Shown: positions 1 through 8,967, counted from the first letter of the stretch. The stretch: DNA of 64,000 bases from Gammaproteobacteria bacterium (GCA_009840545.1 VXNM01000008.1:378339-442338); one strand, 5' to 3'. Numbers and translations are program-made. Notes: generated by a model not told the origin, from the letters alone.

Positions 1-2
1 CC

Positions 3-2753
3 GAAGTGGTCAAAGTGGAGACGTTGCAAAACGTTATGCGCATCGCGGTACGCACAAAACGCGATGAGTTCTACCTTGATGAAGCGGTGCGCAGTCTCGA
101 ACAGGATTTACTTGCGATCGAAGATGTTTCGCACATTCAGCTGGAAGGCAATCTTGCCTACGAAATTGCAGTCGAAGTGAGTGAGGAAAAACTAAGGCAA
201 TATCAACTGTCGATAAGCGAAGTCGCTTCTGCCATAAAAGCAACTTCATTGAATCTATCTTCCGGAGAGATTCGAACAAAGGCTGGCGACCTCCTCCTGC
301 GTACGGACCAAAAAAGAGAGACTGGTTCTGAGTTTGAAGACATTGTCATTCGAACGTTGCCCTCGGGTTCGGAATTGCGGATCGCCGATATAGCTACGGT
401 CGTAGATGGATTTGCTGATGAAGACTTGACCCAAGAAATAGATGGAGACAGAGCTGTTTTCGTCCGAATTCAAGCTTCAAAGGGTCAAAACATTCTCAGT
501 GTCTCCGAAATTCTCTATGACTTCATCGAGAACTACGAACCGCCGCCGGGAGTAAGAATTCAGATTTGGGAAGACGACGCGTCTCTACTTCAAAGTCGTC
601 TTAGTCTGCTGCTACGCAATGGTGCACTCGGCTTCGCACTCGTTTTCATGTTTCTCGTTGTGATGCTCGACCTTCGACTAGCGTTTTGGGTGGCTATGGG
701 CGTCCCAATCTCTTTCTTGGGCGGTTTCATATTTTTTGATTTCTTTGGGGTCGACATCAACATGGTCTCTTTGTTTGCGTTGATCATTGTTCTGGGCATA
801 GTGGTGGACGATGCGATTGTTGTCGGAGAGAACATCGGAAGCGAGCACCGCAGGGGTCTCCGTGGTAGTGCAGCCGCCGTATCGGGAGTTCGCGGAGTGT
901 TTTCTCCTGTTACGGTCGGAGTAGTAACGACCATGGTGGCATTTGCTCCACTTCTTTTCGTTACCGGAACGATGGGACAGATCCTAGGAATTGTCCCCAT
1001 TGTGGTCATAGCCATTCTCGCAATGTCTCTCGTAGAGGTTTTCTTCATTCTTCCCGCGCACCTATCTCACGAACAACGATGGAGTCGCTGGCCACTAGAC
1101 CGCATTCAAGACTACGTCGCTGACAAAGTCGAGACGTTTAGAGACACTGCAGTTACGTTCGCTGTGAAACATGCGGTTCAACATCGCTATATGACTCTGC
1201 TTTATGGACTTGGCATGCTCACACTCGCCGTGATGTTTGTCGTCAATGGTGCTGTAAGAGTCGAATTCTTTCCCGTTGTCGAGGCTGACAGCATCCGAAT
1301 TGAACTAGATTTTCCGGTTGGAACTCCATTTGAATTGACTCGTTCCATCGCCGTAAGAGTTGAGAATTCGGTCAAGGCGGTAAATGCGACACTAGACGGA
1401 ACTGCCGTCAGTTCAATAGCTATAACGTCTGGCGGAAGAACGCCGGAGTCAGGTGGACCTCCCACCGGCGACCCACAAACCATGCAAGCTGCTCGCAATC
1501 TGGCTGATATCGACGTTCAATTGAAGCCCGAACCTATTCGAACGGTGTCGGCACGCGAACTTGAACGACTCATTCGCCAGGAATTGGGACCAGTACCGGA
1601 AGCTGAATCGATCAACTTCTCCTCGAATCTCATCTCCGAGTCCTCGATCCTGGAGTACGAACTCACGCACAACGACGACGAAACTTTACGTCAGGCGGTC
1701 GAAGACATGAGGGAACGTCTGCAGCAGATGCCTATGTTGACCGAACTGCGAGATACGCTAAGCAATGGGAAGCGTCAATTTGACATTGAGCTCACACCTG
1801 CGGGAAAAGCCGCAGGTCTCTCGCATGCTGTTGTCGCAAGACAACTCCGACAGAATTTCTTCGGTGAAGAAGTCCAACGTATACAGCGGGGAAGAGAGGA
1901 AATCAAGGTCATGGTCCGTTACCCATCCGACGAGAGGAGGAGCACGAGCGATTTCTTTAACACCCGTATTCGTCCCGACGACGGCACCGAACTGCCACTC
2001 TCGACGGTTGCGGAAGTATCGGAAACGCGAAGTTTTTCCGCTATTGATCGAGTCGACGGGTTTCGAGTGTTAACGGTTTCCGCCGAGGTCGACAAGGAAC
2101 TGTCGTCAACCGGCGAAGCCGCAGGCCGTATTCAGCGTAATGTGATTCCCGCTGTCTTGGCCGAGTACCCAGGGCTTCGTATCGGTCAGGCGGGATTTGG
2201 ACGAGAACAAGCAAGAGATCTCGGATCGCTAGGCCGATTGGCAACGATTGCAGTGATCGTCATATTTGCCCTAATAGCATCGCAAATGCGAAGCTATTCC
2301 ATGCCTCTTGTAATCTTGTCAGGAATACCTTTTGGTGCCGCCGGCGCCGTCATCGGTCACTTTCTGCTCGGTTACGAACTCTCGATGGTTTCGATGTTTG
2401 GAATAGTTGCACTCAGCGGCGTAGTGGTAAACGACAGTTTGGTTCTCGTAGACCGCTATAGGAGACTGCGAGTCGAAAACCCGGATCTTCCAGTTCAGCA
2501 AGGCATTGTGGAAGCAACACGCCTCCGTTTTCGCGCGATTTTCCTCACAACAGCGACGACAGCATTGGGATTGACGCCCATGCTCTTTGAGACTAGCCTG
2601 CAAGCACAGTTTCTTATCCCAATGGCAGTGTCATTGGCTACAGGCATCGTATTTGCAAGCGTTGTCATAATTTTTTTGGTTCCTGCCTTGGTAGTCATTC
2701 GAGACGACATATTGAGTCTGTTCCGCCCGAAAGCGATAATTAGCGACAACTGA
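3..2753 (+). CDS. Efflux RND transporter permease, 5' truncated by window
   Basis: Inner-membrane proton-driven RND permease of the AcrB/MexF superfamily, which exports small molecules together with a periplasmic adaptor and an outer-membrane channel. The visible 915 residues are the part after the first membrane helix; the frame is open to the window edge, so the apparent GTG at position 6 is not a real start. Seen directly: a membrane block near residues 205-370 containing GIVVDDAIVVGENI, the proton-relay region of helix 4, and a second block near residues 745-905 with SGVVVNDSLVLVDRYRR, the repeated equivalent with N-D in place of D-D. Periplasmic porter regions lie between the two blocks. 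The adaptor gene, if present, would be upstream outside the window. Substrate cannot be told from sequence. The family is certain. Confidence 0.95.
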   Translation, partial: EVVKVETLQNVMRIAVRTKRDEFYLDEAVRSLEQDLLAIEDVSHIQLEGNLAYEIAVEVSEEKLRQYQLSISEVASAIKATSLNLSSGEIRTKAGDLLLRTDQKRETGSEFEDIVIRTLPSGSELRIADIATVVDGFADEDLTQEIDGDRAVFVRIQASKGQNILSVSEILYDFIENYEPPPGVRIQIWEDDASLLQSRLSLLLRNGALGFALVFMFLVVMLDLRLAFWVAMGVPISFLGGFIFFDFFGVDINMVSLFALIIVLGIVVDDAIVVGENIGSEHRRGLRGSAAAVSGVRGVFSPVTVGVVTTMVAFAPLLFVTGTMGQILGIVPIVVIAILAMSLVEVFFILPAHLSHEQRWSRWPLDRIQDYVADKVETFRDTAVTFAVKHAVQHRYMTLLYGLGMLTLAVMFVVNGAVRVEFFPVVEADSIRIELDFPVGTPFELTRSIAVRVENSVKAVNATLDGTAVSSIAITSGGRTPESGGPPTGDPQTMQAARNLADIDVQLKPEPIRTVSARELERLIRQELGPVPEAESINFSSNLISESSILEYELTHNDDETLRQAVEDMRERLQQMPMLTELRDTLSNGKRQFDIELTPAGKAAGLSHAVVARQLRQNFFGEEVQRIQRGREEIKVMVRYPSDERRSTSDFFNTRIRPDDGTELPLSTVAEVSETRSFSAIDRVDGFRVLTVSAEVDKELSSTGEAAGRIQRNVIPAVLAEYPGLRIGQAGFGREQARDLGSLGRLATIAVIVIFALIASQMRSYSMPLVILSGIPFGAAGAVIGHFLLGYELSMVSMFGIVALSGVVVNDSLVLVDRYRRLRVENPDLPVQQGIVEATRLRFRAIFLTTATTALGLTPMLFETSLQAQFLIPMAVSLATGIVFASVVIIFLVPALVVIRDDILSLFRPKAIISDN

Positions 2754-3071
2754 AGTTAGCCAGTTTTCCTCCCGATCTTGCTGAATCAATCAAGAGAAAA
2801 TTGGAACAAGCCCAAATTGTTTGAACGGGGGAAATCCAGATTTTGATCGCTCTCTCAAATCATTAGATTTCAAGACTGAACGGGGATTGAGCATGGCGAC
2901 TTCACGTTGCCAAACATCGGGTGTTGAGTTTGAATTGAAGGTTGGATCTGATACACGGAGCTTTCGCAGCGTATCGAGCACCAAGACCCTATTCGCGGAT
3001 GAAATTCGCCGGAAAGCACGGGGTCATACCGAGTCTATGGGGCTACTTAGAGTCAACAGAACACGCACACG
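2754..3071. other. 318-bp intergenic region without a convincing gene
   Basis: The stretch separates the RND permease from the DUF3419 gene. Short open frames exist on both strands, but none has a recognisable domain, a good ribosome binding site or conserved composition. I see no clear terminator hairpin. The promoter for the three-gene unit starting at 3072 is presumably here but I cannot point to a confident -35/-10 pair. Confidence 0.4.
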
Positions 3072-4178
3072 ATGACCAACCAAAGCATCGAGCCAAGCCG
3101 GAATTGGTTGGACACTGCACTCCAACTACCTGTTCGTTTTGCTCAGGTGCGCGAAGATCCGCTGCTGGATTTGGAAGTCCTGCAAAGAACGCGACCCAAC
3201 TGTCGAGCCCTGATCATTGCTTCGGGAGGCTGCACAGTATGTGCACTCAATACTCTAAAACATATCGACAAAATGGTCATCGTAGACCCCAACCGAGCCC
3301 AAGTAGTGGTTGCGCGTCTCAAATTGTTGATCCAACGAGATGTACCAGCCGGCGAAAGAGCTAGCTTGCTCGGCCACGAGCCAATCAATGCTGAAGAGCG
3401 TTGGACGAAACTTGCTCGATTGGCTAGTGAGAACAATATTGATCTTCAAGACATCGGACCGAGCCGCTTTGTGGCTAGTCGCGGTTTGGATTTCATTGGT
3501 CGATACGAGATGGTATTTGGTGAACTCTCTCGTCGACTCGCAATAGACCATCACGACACCATAGTCAATCTACTACGGCAGAACGACGTAGCAAAACGCA
3601 AACATTTGTTAGATTCCGTTGACGAATTTGTCAATTGCCTTCGAGACACACTTCACGATGTGATGGATCTCTCTAACTTAGTCGAACTTTTTGGAGAGGA
3701 AGCAACACGCAATCGTCTGCAAGACTTTTCAGAGCACTTCTATCAACGAATCCTATGGGCAATTACTCGGTTGCCCACACAGTCGAATCACTTTTTGTGG
3801 CAAATATTGTTGAATCGGTCCCCACCTCGCTCTTCAGTTCCGTGGCTGGGCATGTCTCTTCAAGAACCAGCCGCTGAGATCGGGTTCCACGAGTGTTCAA
3901 TAGAGGACTTCTTAACCCAGAGTGAGCAGACCTTTGACTTCATTCATCTGTCGAACGTTCTGGATTGGCTATCGAATGAACAGGCACGAAGTCTCTTGGC
4001 TAGTACTTGGACCCACCTTGCTTCGGGAGGCTACACACTAATCCGGCAACTCAATTCAAAGTTGAACATTCCAAGTTTGAACGATCAATTTGAGTGGCTG
4101 ACTCAAGACGCGAACAAAATGCTGGCTAGAGATCGAAGCTTCTTCTATCGCGATCTTCACCTCGCTCGTAGATTGTGA
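3072..4178 (+). CDS. DUF3419 (BtaA-like) S-adenosylmethionine-dependent 3-amino-3-carboxypropyl transferase
   Basis: DUF3419 proteins are Rossmann-fold SAM enzymes. The characterised member BtaA transfers the 3-amino-3-carboxypropyl group of SAM to diacylglycerol in betaine-lipid synthesis. The SAM site is visible at residues 46-61 (ALIIASGGCTVCALNTL, the glycine/cysteine loop of the family) followed by the acidic strand end VDPN at 71-74. A second conserved segment near residues 292-313 (FDFIHLSNVLDWLS) fits the acceptor-side motif. At 368 residues it is slightly shorter than typical BtaA. No BtaB-like N-methyltransferase follows, so betaine lipid is not the obvious product. Instead the next gene, a GNAT enzyme, overlaps by 4 bases (GTGA), implying translational coupling. 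The ATG at 3072 is chosen because an in-frame TAG lies at 3048. Acceptor substrate unknown. Confidence 0.8.
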   Translation: MTNQSIEPSRNWLDTALQLPVRFAQVREDPLLDLEVLQRTRPNCRALIIASGGCTVCALNTLKHIDKMVIVDPNRAQVVVARLKLLIQRDVPAGERASLLGHEPINAEERWTKLARLASENNIDLQDIGPSRFVASRGLDFIGRYEMVFGELSRRLAIDHHDTIVNLLRQNDVAKRKHLLDSVDEFVNCLRDTLHDVMDLSNLVELFGEEATRNRLQDFSEHFYQRILWAITRLPTQSNHFLWQILLNRSPPRSSVPWLGMSLQEPAAEIGFHECSIEDFLTQSEQTFDFIHLSNVLDWLSNEQARSLLASTWTHLASGGYTLIRQLNSKLNIPSLNDQFEWLTQDANKMLARDRSFFYRDLHLARRL

Positions 4179-5140
4179 CGTCAACACACGCCTGGAGTAA
4201 ACCTCCGGAGGTCTATTGCAGGCTGCTTCAAGAGTTTGAACGGCAGTTCGACTATCCGTTGACGGACACACGAAGGTTTCGAATTGAGCACTCCCTTGAC
4301 TATGAACGATTCTTCGCCGCAATGGGTGATTCTGTCACAGTTGTTGTAGAGAACGAAGGAAAAATTCTCGGAGTTCTGAGTGCTGCTATCCGTAAGCTCC
4401 ACCTTACAGAGAATAAGACTGAGAAATGGCTCTACATTGGAGATGTGAAAATCGAACCTTCGGAGAGAGGTCGGCACGTACTAAAAAGACTGTTTGTCGC
4501 TACTCGAACCTGGGTGGGCAACAGATGCACGAAGGGTTATTCTGTCGTGATGGATGGCACTGGTGTTACACCACACATGTACACTGGCAGACTAGGAATC
4601 CCGGAGTTTCGAGCTATACAGAGCGTCAAGCTTCTGGCTTTCTCTACACAGAGCTTCAAGCAGCATTCGGTTGACTCGGCAATGGTCCATACGAGTGAAG
4701 ATCCAAGCTCTTTCGATGAGATCATGAAAGCCATCCGAACACGGAGTCCAGCACCTCGCTGGTCGATCGAGAATATAACATTTCGTTCTCGTTTAAGTCC
4801 GGTCTGTTTCACCGTTCCCAGAACTGGATGTATAGGATTCCTGGAAGACACACGCAGTGCAAAGAGACTGTACGATTCCGACTCGGGCGAACTCCTCTAC
4901 GCGCACATGTCCAATGTTCAGTACGAGTCAATTGAAGAGTTAGTTCCCATAGTCGTCGAAGCTGCGAAGACGGCGCACACTCATGGACTTACGCACATGC
5001 TCCTTGCCGTCCCGGCGACAGAGTGCAGCATACTCACAGATGCTTTCGACAAGACGCAGTACGATGTCTTTTCCTCAACCGTCTATGCCACAGAGAAAAC
5101 GAAAGGCTATGAGATGCCCATCAGCTCATCTGAAATCTAG
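4175..5140 (+). CDS. GNAT-family N-acetyltransferase
   Basis: 321-residue protein with an N-terminal GCN5-related acetyltransferase fold. Residues about 45-115 contain the usual strand-helix layout, with GDVKIEPSERGRHVLKRLF as the acetyl-CoA-binding motif A (strand, then R-x-x-G-type loop, then helix). The C-terminal 150 residues resemble no domain I recognise; they could be a second, degenerate GNAT lobe. The gene starts with GTG at 4175, sharing GTGA with the stop of the DUF3419 gene, and is followed 14 bases later by the di-iron oxygenase-like gene. The context suggests it acylates an amine produced or used by its neighbours, which is inference. GNAT assignment is fairly sure, the substrate unknown. 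Confidence 0.7.
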   Translation: MTSTHAWSKPPEVYCRLLQEFERQFDYPLTDTRRFRIEHSLDYERFFAAMGDSVTVVVENEGKILGVLSAAIRKLHLTENKTEKWLYIGDVKIEPSERGRHVLKRLFVATRTWVGNRCTKGYSVVMDGTGVTPHMYTGRLGIPEFRAIQSVKLLAFSTQSFKQHSVDSAMVHTSEDPSSFDEIMKAIRTRSPAPRWSIENITFRSRLSPVCFTVPRTGCIGFLEDTRSAKRLYDSDSGELLYAHMSNVQYESIEELVPIVVEAAKTAHTHGLTHMLLAVPATECSILTDAFDKTQYDVFSSTVYATEKTKGYEMPISSSEI

Positions 5141-5154
5141 TCAATGCAATCACT

Positions 5155-5877
5155 ATGGTCAGTCACGTGAATAGCTCCACCGCTCCATCTGTAACAGCTG
5201 TCGCTGAACGAGTGAAGAAAGAGTGTGGCATCGATACAAACATCTACTTCAGGTCGCTGCACGACGGCTCGATGTCGCTCGACGGATTTAGGCGATCACA
5301 GGAACAGTTCTTTTTTTGTGTCGCCTTCTTTTCACGTCCGATGATGGCTCTAGTGGGACGAAAACCCAACCCCAGCCGCAGACTCGAAATCCTGCGAAAT
5401 GTGGTGGAAGAACACGGACAGTTTGAAGAGTCCGCCTTTCACCAAAACACGTTTGAGTCATTCTTGCGGACAATTGGAAGTGATGTTCAAGAACTTGAAG
5501 ACCAAAGACGACAGTGGCCTGAGGTTCGCGCTTTCAACAGTTCCCTGATCGGCACATGCCTCTTGGACGAACTGGAAGTAGGCATTGCTTGCATGGGCAT
5601 TATCGAGTACTGCTTTGTGTCAATTTCGACCCGTATTGCAGAGGAAGTGGTGCAGCGAGATTGGTTGAGAGAACAGGATCTTGTGCATTACAGGATTCAT
5701 GCAGACATTGACATACGACACGCACAAGACTTTTTTGAATTGCTGGAAGACTCTTGGGTCATGGGTAAACGCCGGGTTTGGATCGAGCAAGGACTCCGTT
5801 TGGGCGCACACATCTTTGACCGCCTCTACTCAAGCCTGCACGCTTCAGCTCTAAATCCGGCCCCAACTGTCGATTGA
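5155..5877 (+). CDS. Haem-oxygenase-like di-iron enzyme (iron-containing redox enzyme family)
   Basis: 240-residue all-helical protein of the haem-oxygenase-like di-iron oxidase superfamily, whose members (UndA, BesC, the SznF central domain, CADD) use O2 to oxidise or fragment amino acids, fatty acids and amines. Candidate iron ligands are visible: the acidic-His segment VVEEHGQFEESAFH at residues 83-96, Glu151 in IIEYCF, and the H-x3-D-x2-H triad His182, Asp186, His189 in the segment beginning HYRIHADIDIRHA. Length matches single-domain members. It is the last gene of the DUF3419-GNAT unit. Start is ATG 5155; a second start option at GTG 5167 would cost only four residues. A PqqC/TenA relative is the alternative, but the ligand pattern favours the di-iron group. 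Confidence 0.75.
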   Translation: MVSHVNSSTAPSVTAVAERVKKECGIDTNIYFRSLHDGSMSLDGFRRSQEQFFFCVAFFSRPMMALVGRKPNPSRRLEILRNVVEEHGQFEESAFHQNTFESFLRTIGSDVQELEDQRRQWPEVRAFNSSLIGTCLLDELEVGIACMGIIEYCFVSISTRIAEEVVQRDWLREQDLVHYRIHADIDIRHAQDFFELLEDSWVMGKRRVWIEQGLRLGAHIFDRLYSSLHASALNPAPTVD

Positions 5878-5970
5878 GTGACCGTTCCTCCACCTGTCCC
5901 CTTCTCGCTGCGTCCAACCTACCAGGGCTTTTCACTCCAGTTCTAGTATCCCAACGACCTGGTTACAAGT

Positions 5971-5999
5971 ATTGAGTCACATCCTGGATGTGACTCAAT
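5971..5999. promoter_or_regulatory. Perfect 29-bp palindrome (14-bp arms, 1-nt centre)
   Basis: The left arm ATTGAGTCACATCC is followed by one T and the exact reverse complement GGATGTGACTCAAT. It lies about 60 bases upstream of the DoxX start and 95 bases after the di-iron enzyme stop. No T-run follows on the plus strand, so a classical intrinsic terminator is not well supported. It could be a repressor operator for the DoxX-DUF1801 pair or a terminator-like hairpin in the mRNA. Confidence 0.6.
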
Positions 6000-6061
6000 C
6001 TACCAACCAATAAAATGCACATCACCCTATTTTTTGTAGTTGAAAACGCGAGCTGAGTCCA

Positions 6062-6652
6062 ATGGTTGTGGAAGTGGTTACTAAAGGTTATCGATGGTTT
6101 CTCGACGTATTGAGACCTATTGACGGATTGGGCCCACTAGCGCTTCGAATTTTTCTTGCGCCCGTCATGATCGAAGCAGGTTGGAGAAAAATCGTTGGAT
6201 TCGATTCGACGGTCTCTTGGTTTTCCAATATGGGACTACCCTTTCCCGAAGTCATGACTACTCTCGCAGCGGCCGCAGAATTTGGTGGAGGGATTTTTCT
6301 CATTGTTGGATTCTGTACAAGACTCGCTGCGATCCCCCTTATGGTTACTATGCTGGTGGCAGCTTTCTTGGTTCACGCAGAAAATGGCTGGTTAGCAATT
6401 TCTGATTCGAGTAGTATTTTTGCGAACGAACGAGTCATGGAAGCCGCTCCCAAGAAAGAGATCATCAAAGATATCGTGCGTGAGCACGGAAACTATCGTT
6501 ACCTCACCAGTTCGGGTTCGATTACGATTCTCAACAACGGAATGGAATTCGCAATCACCTATTTCGTCATGCTGTTGGCGTTGATGTTCACAGGTGGAGG
6601 GAGGTACGTTAGTGTTGACTACTGGATTGCGCGATGGCGCAACATTGTGTGA
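6062..6652 (+). CDS. DoxX family membrane protein
   Basis: Integral membrane protein of the DoxX/YphA-type family, a four-helix group linked to quinone or thiol redox stress in some bacteria. The family signature is visible: RIFLAPVMIEAGWRKIVGF near residues 29-47 and LAAAAEFGGGIFLIVGFCTR near 65-84, followed by hydrophobic helices near 88-103 and 162-178. A loop of about 55 polar residues (110-160) between helices 3 and 4 is longer than in most DoxX proteins. The gene lies ten bases upstream of the DUF1801 gene, so they are likely cotranscribed. The function in this organism cannot be stated. Start ATG 6062. Confidence 0.85.
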   Translation: MVVEVVTKGYRWFLDVLRPIDGLGPLALRIFLAPVMIEAGWRKIVGFDSTVSWFSNMGLPFPEVMTTLAAAAEFGGGIFLIVGFCTRLAAIPLMVTMLVAAFLVHAENGWLAISDSSSIFANERVMEAAPKKEIIKDIVREHGNYRYLTSSGSITILNNGMEFAITYFVMLLALMFTGGGRYVSVDYWIARWRNIV

Positions 6653-6661
6653 GGAATAGTT

Positions 6662-7087
6662 ATGCCCGAGAACAAGACCAAACAAAACGAAGCAAGCGTC
6701 AAGAAGTTTCTAGCCCAAGTAGAAGACGAGACAAAGAGAGCGGATACTCAATCCATTGTTGAAATGATGGGTGAAATCACTGGATATCCTGCCACGATGT
6801 GGGGTACCAGCATCATTGGATTCGGGAAATACAGTTACCAATACAAGAGCGGACATTCGGGTGAGTGGTCCCTAGTGGGAGTTTCGCCTCGTGCCCGCAA
6901 TATCTCGGTTTACATCATGCCAGGTTTCGGAAACTACGACGACCTCATGGCTCGGTTGGGCAAACATAAGACAGGCAAATCCTGTTTGTACATCAATAAA
7001 TTAGCTGATGTAGATACGGAAGTTCTCCGGGAACTCATTTCCAAATCCGTCGATTACATGAAAGAAAAGTACGACATAACCGACTAG
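6662..7087 (+). CDS. DUF1801 domain-containing protein
   Basis: Small soluble protein (141 residues) of the DUF1801/YdhG-like fold. The family pattern is clear: MWGTSIIGFGKYSYQYKSG at about residues 40-58, then the strand segment VSPRARNISVYIMPGF, and the C-terminal TGKSCLYINKLADVDTEVL. A conserved biochemical activity is not established for this family. It follows DoxX by nine bases with GAGGAATAGTT ahead of the ATG, and ends 35 bases before the convergent ychF gene. Confidence 0.85.
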   Translation: MPENKTKQNEASVKKFLAQVEDETKRADTQSIVEMMGEITGYPATMWGTSIIGFGKYSYQYKSGHSGEWSLVGVSPRARNISVYIMPGFGNYDDLMARLGKHKTGKSCLYINKLADVDTEVLRELISKSVDYMKEKYDITD

Positions 7088-7122
7088 TGTTGTCGGAGTT
7101 CTTCGAATTAACAAAACATCCT

Positions 7123-8214
7123 TTAGACGTTGAATCGGAAATATATGACATCTCCGTCTTGAACTACGTAGTCTCTGCTCTCTAGACGCCACTTTCCGGC
7201 ACTCTTGGCTCCTTGCTCTCCTTTATGGGACACAAAGTCTTCGTATTCAATCACGTCTGCTCGAATGAATCCGCGCTCGAAGTCGGTGTGAATACGTCCT
7301 GCAGCGTGAACGGCAATTGTTCCTTGTGGAATCGTCCACGCTCTAACCTCTTCCTGGTTTGTAGTAAAAAAATGATGAAGCCCCAGTAGGTTGTATCCTG
7401 CGTCCACAATCCTTGCCAGACCAGACCCGACTAAACCCAAGTCCTCAAGGAACTCGCTCTGCTCTTCCTCATCTAGTCCCTGCATTTCGGCTTCGACTTC
7501 TCCACAAAATGCAACGCACAGAGCATTCTCAGAGGTTGCTACTTCGCACAACGCGTCGAAGTGGGAATTGCCAGCAAGATCTCTTTCGCCAAGATTTGCG
7601 ACATACATGACTGGCTTGGATGTGAGAAATTCCCACGATTGCAACAATTCCTCACTCTCAGTCGTTGACTTCATGGCCCGAAGAGGGACTCCCTCATTCA
7701 TTTGAAGGACAACCGAGTCGAGAGCTTCCAATTCGGTGCGTGCGGCCTTGTCTCCCGAATTTGCCAGTCGCCTCAGCTTGTCTCGAATGCGTTCCGATCG
7801 CTCTAGATCTGAAAGAAGCAGTTCCGTATTCACCACATCCACGTCCCTGCTTGGATCGACCGATCCGTCGACATGGGCAACATTCTCGTCTTCGTAACAG
7901 CGGACAACATGGGCAATGGCATCAACTTCCCGAATGTGGGCAAGAAACTTGTTCCCCAATCCCTCGCCTTTCGATGCACCATGAATAAGGCCTGCAATAT
8001 CCACGAATCTCATTGTGGTCGGAACTGTTTTTGGCACGGAAGCAATTTCCGCGATGCGATCCAATCGCTTGTCCGGGACCGAGACAATTCCCACGTTGGG
8101 TTCTACTGTACAAAACGGAAAATTGAGAGCACTAACACTTGCATTGGTTAATGCATTGAATAGAGTGGACTTTCCAACGTTTGGCAAGCCAACAATGCCA
8201 CAAGAAAATCCCAT
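7123..8214 (-). CDS. ychF: Redox-regulated ribosome-binding ATPase YchF
   Basis: Obg-related P-loop ATPase that binds ribosomes and is involved in stress and catalase control in E. coli. The 363-residue length is standard. The G1 loop GLPNVGKSTLFNALT is at residues 8-22, the G3 region FVDIAGLIHGASKGEGLGN follows near residue 70, and a TGS domain closes the protein with the conserved ending YVVQDGDVIYFRFNV. Position downstream of rplY and pth is the usual gammaproteobacterial arrangement. Start ATG 8214. Confidence 0.97.
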   Translation of the reverse strand: MGFSCGIVGLPNVGKSTLFNALTNASVSALNFPFCTVEPNVGIVSVPDKRLDRIAEIASVPKTVPTTMRFVDIAGLIHGASKGEGLGNKFLAHIREVDAIAHVVRCYEDENVAHVDGSVDPSRDVDVVNTELLLSDLERSERIRDKLRRLANSGDKAARTELEALDSVVLQMNEGVPLRAMKSTTESEELLQSWEFLTSKPVMYVANLGERDLAGNSHFDALCEVATSENALCVAFCGEVEAEMQGLDEEEQSEFLEDLGLVGSGLARIVDAGYNLLGLHHFFTTNQEEVRAWTIPQGTIAVHAAGRIHTDFERGFIRADVIEYEDFVSHKGEQGAKSAGKWRLESRDYVVQDGDVIYFRFNV

Positions 8215-8282
8215 TGTTGCGGGTGAATTATCTCGTACTCAGTGGGACTAAACTACAGAAGCTCGGTCGAATAGACTGCCGA

Positions 8283-8849
8283 TCACTCACTGCGAGAATG
8301 TAGTAGCAGCATTGCTTGCTGCCAGTCACCGGAAACTACGCTTCGTAGCAATTCATCACCCATCTCGCTAGCCGATTCGGCTTGCGTTCGTTCTGTACGA
8401 GGCATACTGCATCCTGTCAAGTAGTTATGCATGTGATCGGGGTTTCCCGGGTGGCCTACACCAATCCGTAGCCTCGCAAATTCACGGTTGCCTCCAAACG
8501 CATCAATCAAACTCTTGACTCCATTGTGACCATTGTGGCCCCCTCCAATCTTGAGTTTGCAAGTTCCGGCTGGAAATGCGACTTCGTCGTAAGCCACCAA
8601 GACACGATTCAGGGGAATCTTGAAGTAGCGAACGAAGAGTCCCACAGACTGTCCCGAGAGATTCATAAATGTGGTGGGTACCAAGATGCGAATATCCTGA
8701 TCTAGTATCTTTCCCCGACCTACCTGTCCCTTGAAGCGGGATTCATTGCGCAAGGTAATCGCAAACTGTTGCGCAAGACTTCTAACCCATCGTTCTCCGA
8801 CGTTGTGGCGAGTGTCCGCATACTTGGACCCGGGATTTCCCAGACCCAC
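8283..8849 (-). CDS. pth: Peptidyl-tRNA hydrolase (start codon unresolved, probably extends upstream)
   Basis: Recycles peptidyl-tRNA released by abortive translation. Conserved family segments: GLGNPGSKYADTRHNVGERW with the catalytic His, then FMNLSG, HNGHNGVKSL, and RIGVGHPGNP. The only canonical start compatible with the frame is GTG 8849. This would remove the first beta-strand, because KLIV, which normally precedes GLGNPG, is encoded immediately upstream. The frame stays open past 8963 without ATG, GTG or TTG. A CTG at 8963-8961, just after the rplY stop, would give an N-terminal extension beginning LAKLRNLVAGFNRWF. So the gene likely starts upstream with a rare codon, or the start was lost to a sequence error. 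Function is certain; the start is not. Confidence 0.9.
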   Translation of the reverse strand: MGLGNPGSKYADTRHNVGERWVRSLAQQFAITLRNESRFKGQVGRGKILDQDIRILVPTTFMNLSGQSVGLFVRYFKIPLNRVLVAYDEVAFPAGTCKLKIGGGHNGHNGVKSLIDAFGGNREFARLRIGVGHPGNPDHMHNYLTGCSMPRTERTQAESASEMGDELLRSVVSGDWQQAMLLLHSRSE

Positions 8850-8967
8850 GATGAGCTTAAGTGAAGAGGAGTCTTTGTCGTCCGACTCGTCTCCTTGGAC
8901 TTCATCGTTGGGGGATTGAAACCAGCGATTGAAGCCTGCTACAAGATTACGAAGTTTTGCCAGAGGA

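Noticed and set aside
590-1048. 152-codon minus-strand frame inside the RND gene
   Set aside because: Low-complexity Thr/Arg/Met composition is a shadow of the permease helices on the other strand.
3072-4178. Betaine-lipid synthesis (BtaAB) as the role of the DUF3419 gene
   Set aside because: No BtaB-like N-methyltransferase is adjacent; the neighbours are a GNAT and a di-iron enzyme.
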